From a virus, in the IMG/VR virus record IMGVR_UViG_3300030060_003974, positions 1 through 61,021 of that record: a stretch of 61,021 nt of DNA; one strand, 5' to 3'. This document shows positions 60,330 to 61,021 of this stretch, in pieces. Every line of letters begins with the position of its first letter. The first letter of the stretch is position 1. The notes under the pieces are model-generated. The model had not been told where the DNA came from. It saw only the letters and a program-made list of their open reading frames with translations, and searched no databases. The position numbers and the translations under genes are program-made.

Positions 60330-60979
60330 TCTATTGATTTAATTATTTCCTCGCATAGCTGAGGTGGTATCTTGCTTCTCTCGTGATTACCTTTTAGTCC
60401 CTGTGTACCTGTTTGGCTTCCTCTTGGTGCTGGTGTATGACACGAGTCCCCATTCTTACACATTGGTCGTGGAGTCCATCCCATATCGTTAGTCCAAATG
60501 TCAGTAGGTTTCATTCTTGAGTCGCCATATTGACAATAGGTAACAGTTTCTCTTCTGTGTTTCATATCCTCCCAATGAGGTGCTTTTCTCATTTTACCTC
60601 TTGGGTTTTCTACGTACCACAATAGCTTTGGATTCTTGTCTAGATAATCAGAAATGATTCCTAATGTTTTCTCGAAGATTTTTAAGCCGATCATCTCAGG
60701 ATCACGAGGGGTAAAATTCTCTCCTGACACCCATTTCTTACCTATACAGGCAACAGAAAAATCAGTACAGGGTGGAGATGCCCAAATGACATCAGGAATC
60801 CACAACTCATCTAACTCTCCTACATTCATTTCATTCATACGATAGTCCCAATCCATAATATCGCCCACCCAATTTGTATTGGGATAAGCTACATTATCAA
60901 CAGAGAATACCTCGTGACCACGTTGCTCGGCAACTTTGCCTACACTACGTGAACCACTAAATAGTTCTAGTATTTTCAT
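60320..60979 (-). CDS. C5-cytosine DNA methyltransferase-like protein (219 aa)
   Basis: Residues 5-12 ELFSGSRS match motif I (SAM binding), SPPCTDFS (68-75) is the catalytic PC motif with C71, and YVENPRG (122-128) is a variant of the ENV motif. At 219 residues it is shorter than typical C5 enzymes and a target recognition domain is not evident, so it may be specialised or need a partner. It could protect phage DNA from host restriction. Its last codons form part of HHR-3, and it has a hammerhead-like leader upstream. Confidence 0.82.
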   Translation of the reverse strand: MKILELFSGSRSVGKVAEQRGHEVFSVDNVAYPNTNWVGDIMDWDYRMNEMNVGELDELWIPDVIWASPPCTDFSVACIGKKWVSGENFTPRDPEMIGLKIFEKTLGIISDYLDKNPKLLWYVENPRGKMRKAPHWEDMKHRRETVTYCQYGDSRMKPTDIWTNDMGWTPRPMCKNGDSCHTPAPRGSQTGTQGLKGNHERSKIPPQLCEEIIKSIEVN

Positions 60980-60991
60980 AATTGTTGGTTT

Positions 60992-61021
60992 TGATTAAGA
61001 CACAAGAGTAATAAGCTACCA
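60992..61021 (-). ncRNA. Likely 3' half of a fourth hammerhead, cut by window edge
   Basis: The leader of the methyltransferase reads CUUGUGUC then UUAAUCAAAACC on the minus strand. This matches the stem III return arm, C17 and stem I return arm seen at the other ribozymes, and UUAAYCAAAAC is shared with the leader after HHR-3. The 5' half (CUGAUGA, GAAA) would lie beyond 61021. Only the 3' half is visible. Confidence 0.45.

Noticed and set aside
1-61021. tRNA genes, CRISPR arrays, insertion sequences, integrase or attachment sites
   Set aside because: None seen; single short repeats and GGTTCGA-like strings occur in coding genes only.
1-61021. Exact circular closure of the window
   Set aside because: Joining 61021 to 1 would extend the partial gene far into the methyltransferase leader, and no hammerhead core would be completed, so the ends are not a confirmed junction.

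Overview
The window is almost certainly a near-complete genome of a lytic, podovirus-like tailed phage of a Bacteroidota host, probably a marine flavobacterium. Support: AT-rich DNA; repeated TAnnTTTG (-7) promoter boxes just upstream of gene groups, with few Shine-Dalgarno sites; a VirE/BT4734-type N-terminal domain on the primase-helicase; and a full set of phage head, neck, ejection and replication genes. No integrase, tape-measure protein, tRNA gene or CRISPR array was seen.

Layout. (a) 1-1100, minus strand: very small unknown genes separated by self-cleaving RNA. (b) 1100-2150: a non-coding control region with a structured leader, a 59-codon gene, a terminator and TATGTTRA repeats. (c) 2149-4368, plus: phage GroEL and GroES with two small genes. 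(d) 4391-11170, plus: many tiny Lys/Arg-rich proteins, an outer-membrane beta-barrel candidate and an M15 endolysin, then a 3-TM-type holin at 11171. (e) 11587-19225: tail fibres and decoration proteins, and a second protein with GroES-like features. (f) 19218-48965: small terminase candidate, TerL, portal, scaffold, major capsid, connectors, a 1708-residue tail protein, a GNAT protein, and an ejection-protein set ending in a 2888-residue polyvalent protein. (g) 49204-60979, minus: phosphoesterase, two proteins resembling DnaA domain IV, VRR-NUC nuclease, SNF2-type helicase, primase-SF3 helicase, SSB-like protein, RecE-like exonuclease, annealing protein, small early genes and a short C5-cytosine methyltransferase-like protein.

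The most striking observation is RNA. Three intergenic spacers on the minus strand (249-347, 570-669, 60232-60329) each form a complete type I hammerhead ribozyme: CUGAUGA, a stem II hairpin, GAAA, a stem III and a closing stem I. Helices I and III differ in sequence but stay paired in all three. Each lies directly behind a stop codon, and predicted cleavage leaves the next gene with a 13-29 nt leader. A fourth, cut-off copy is likely at the right edge. The same gene set has a structured promoter-proximal leader (1107-1239), and a separate long structured leader lies at 58232-58355. I infer a ribozyme-punctuated early operon in which polycistronic RNA is cut into single-gene messages.

A second cis-regulatory signal is an ~80 bp element (TATGTTRA pair, 38-40 nt spacer, TATGTTRA pair) present upstream of groEL and upstream of the primase operon. 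It may coordinate the late and replication modules. All functions are read from sequence by eye; no database search or folding program was run.
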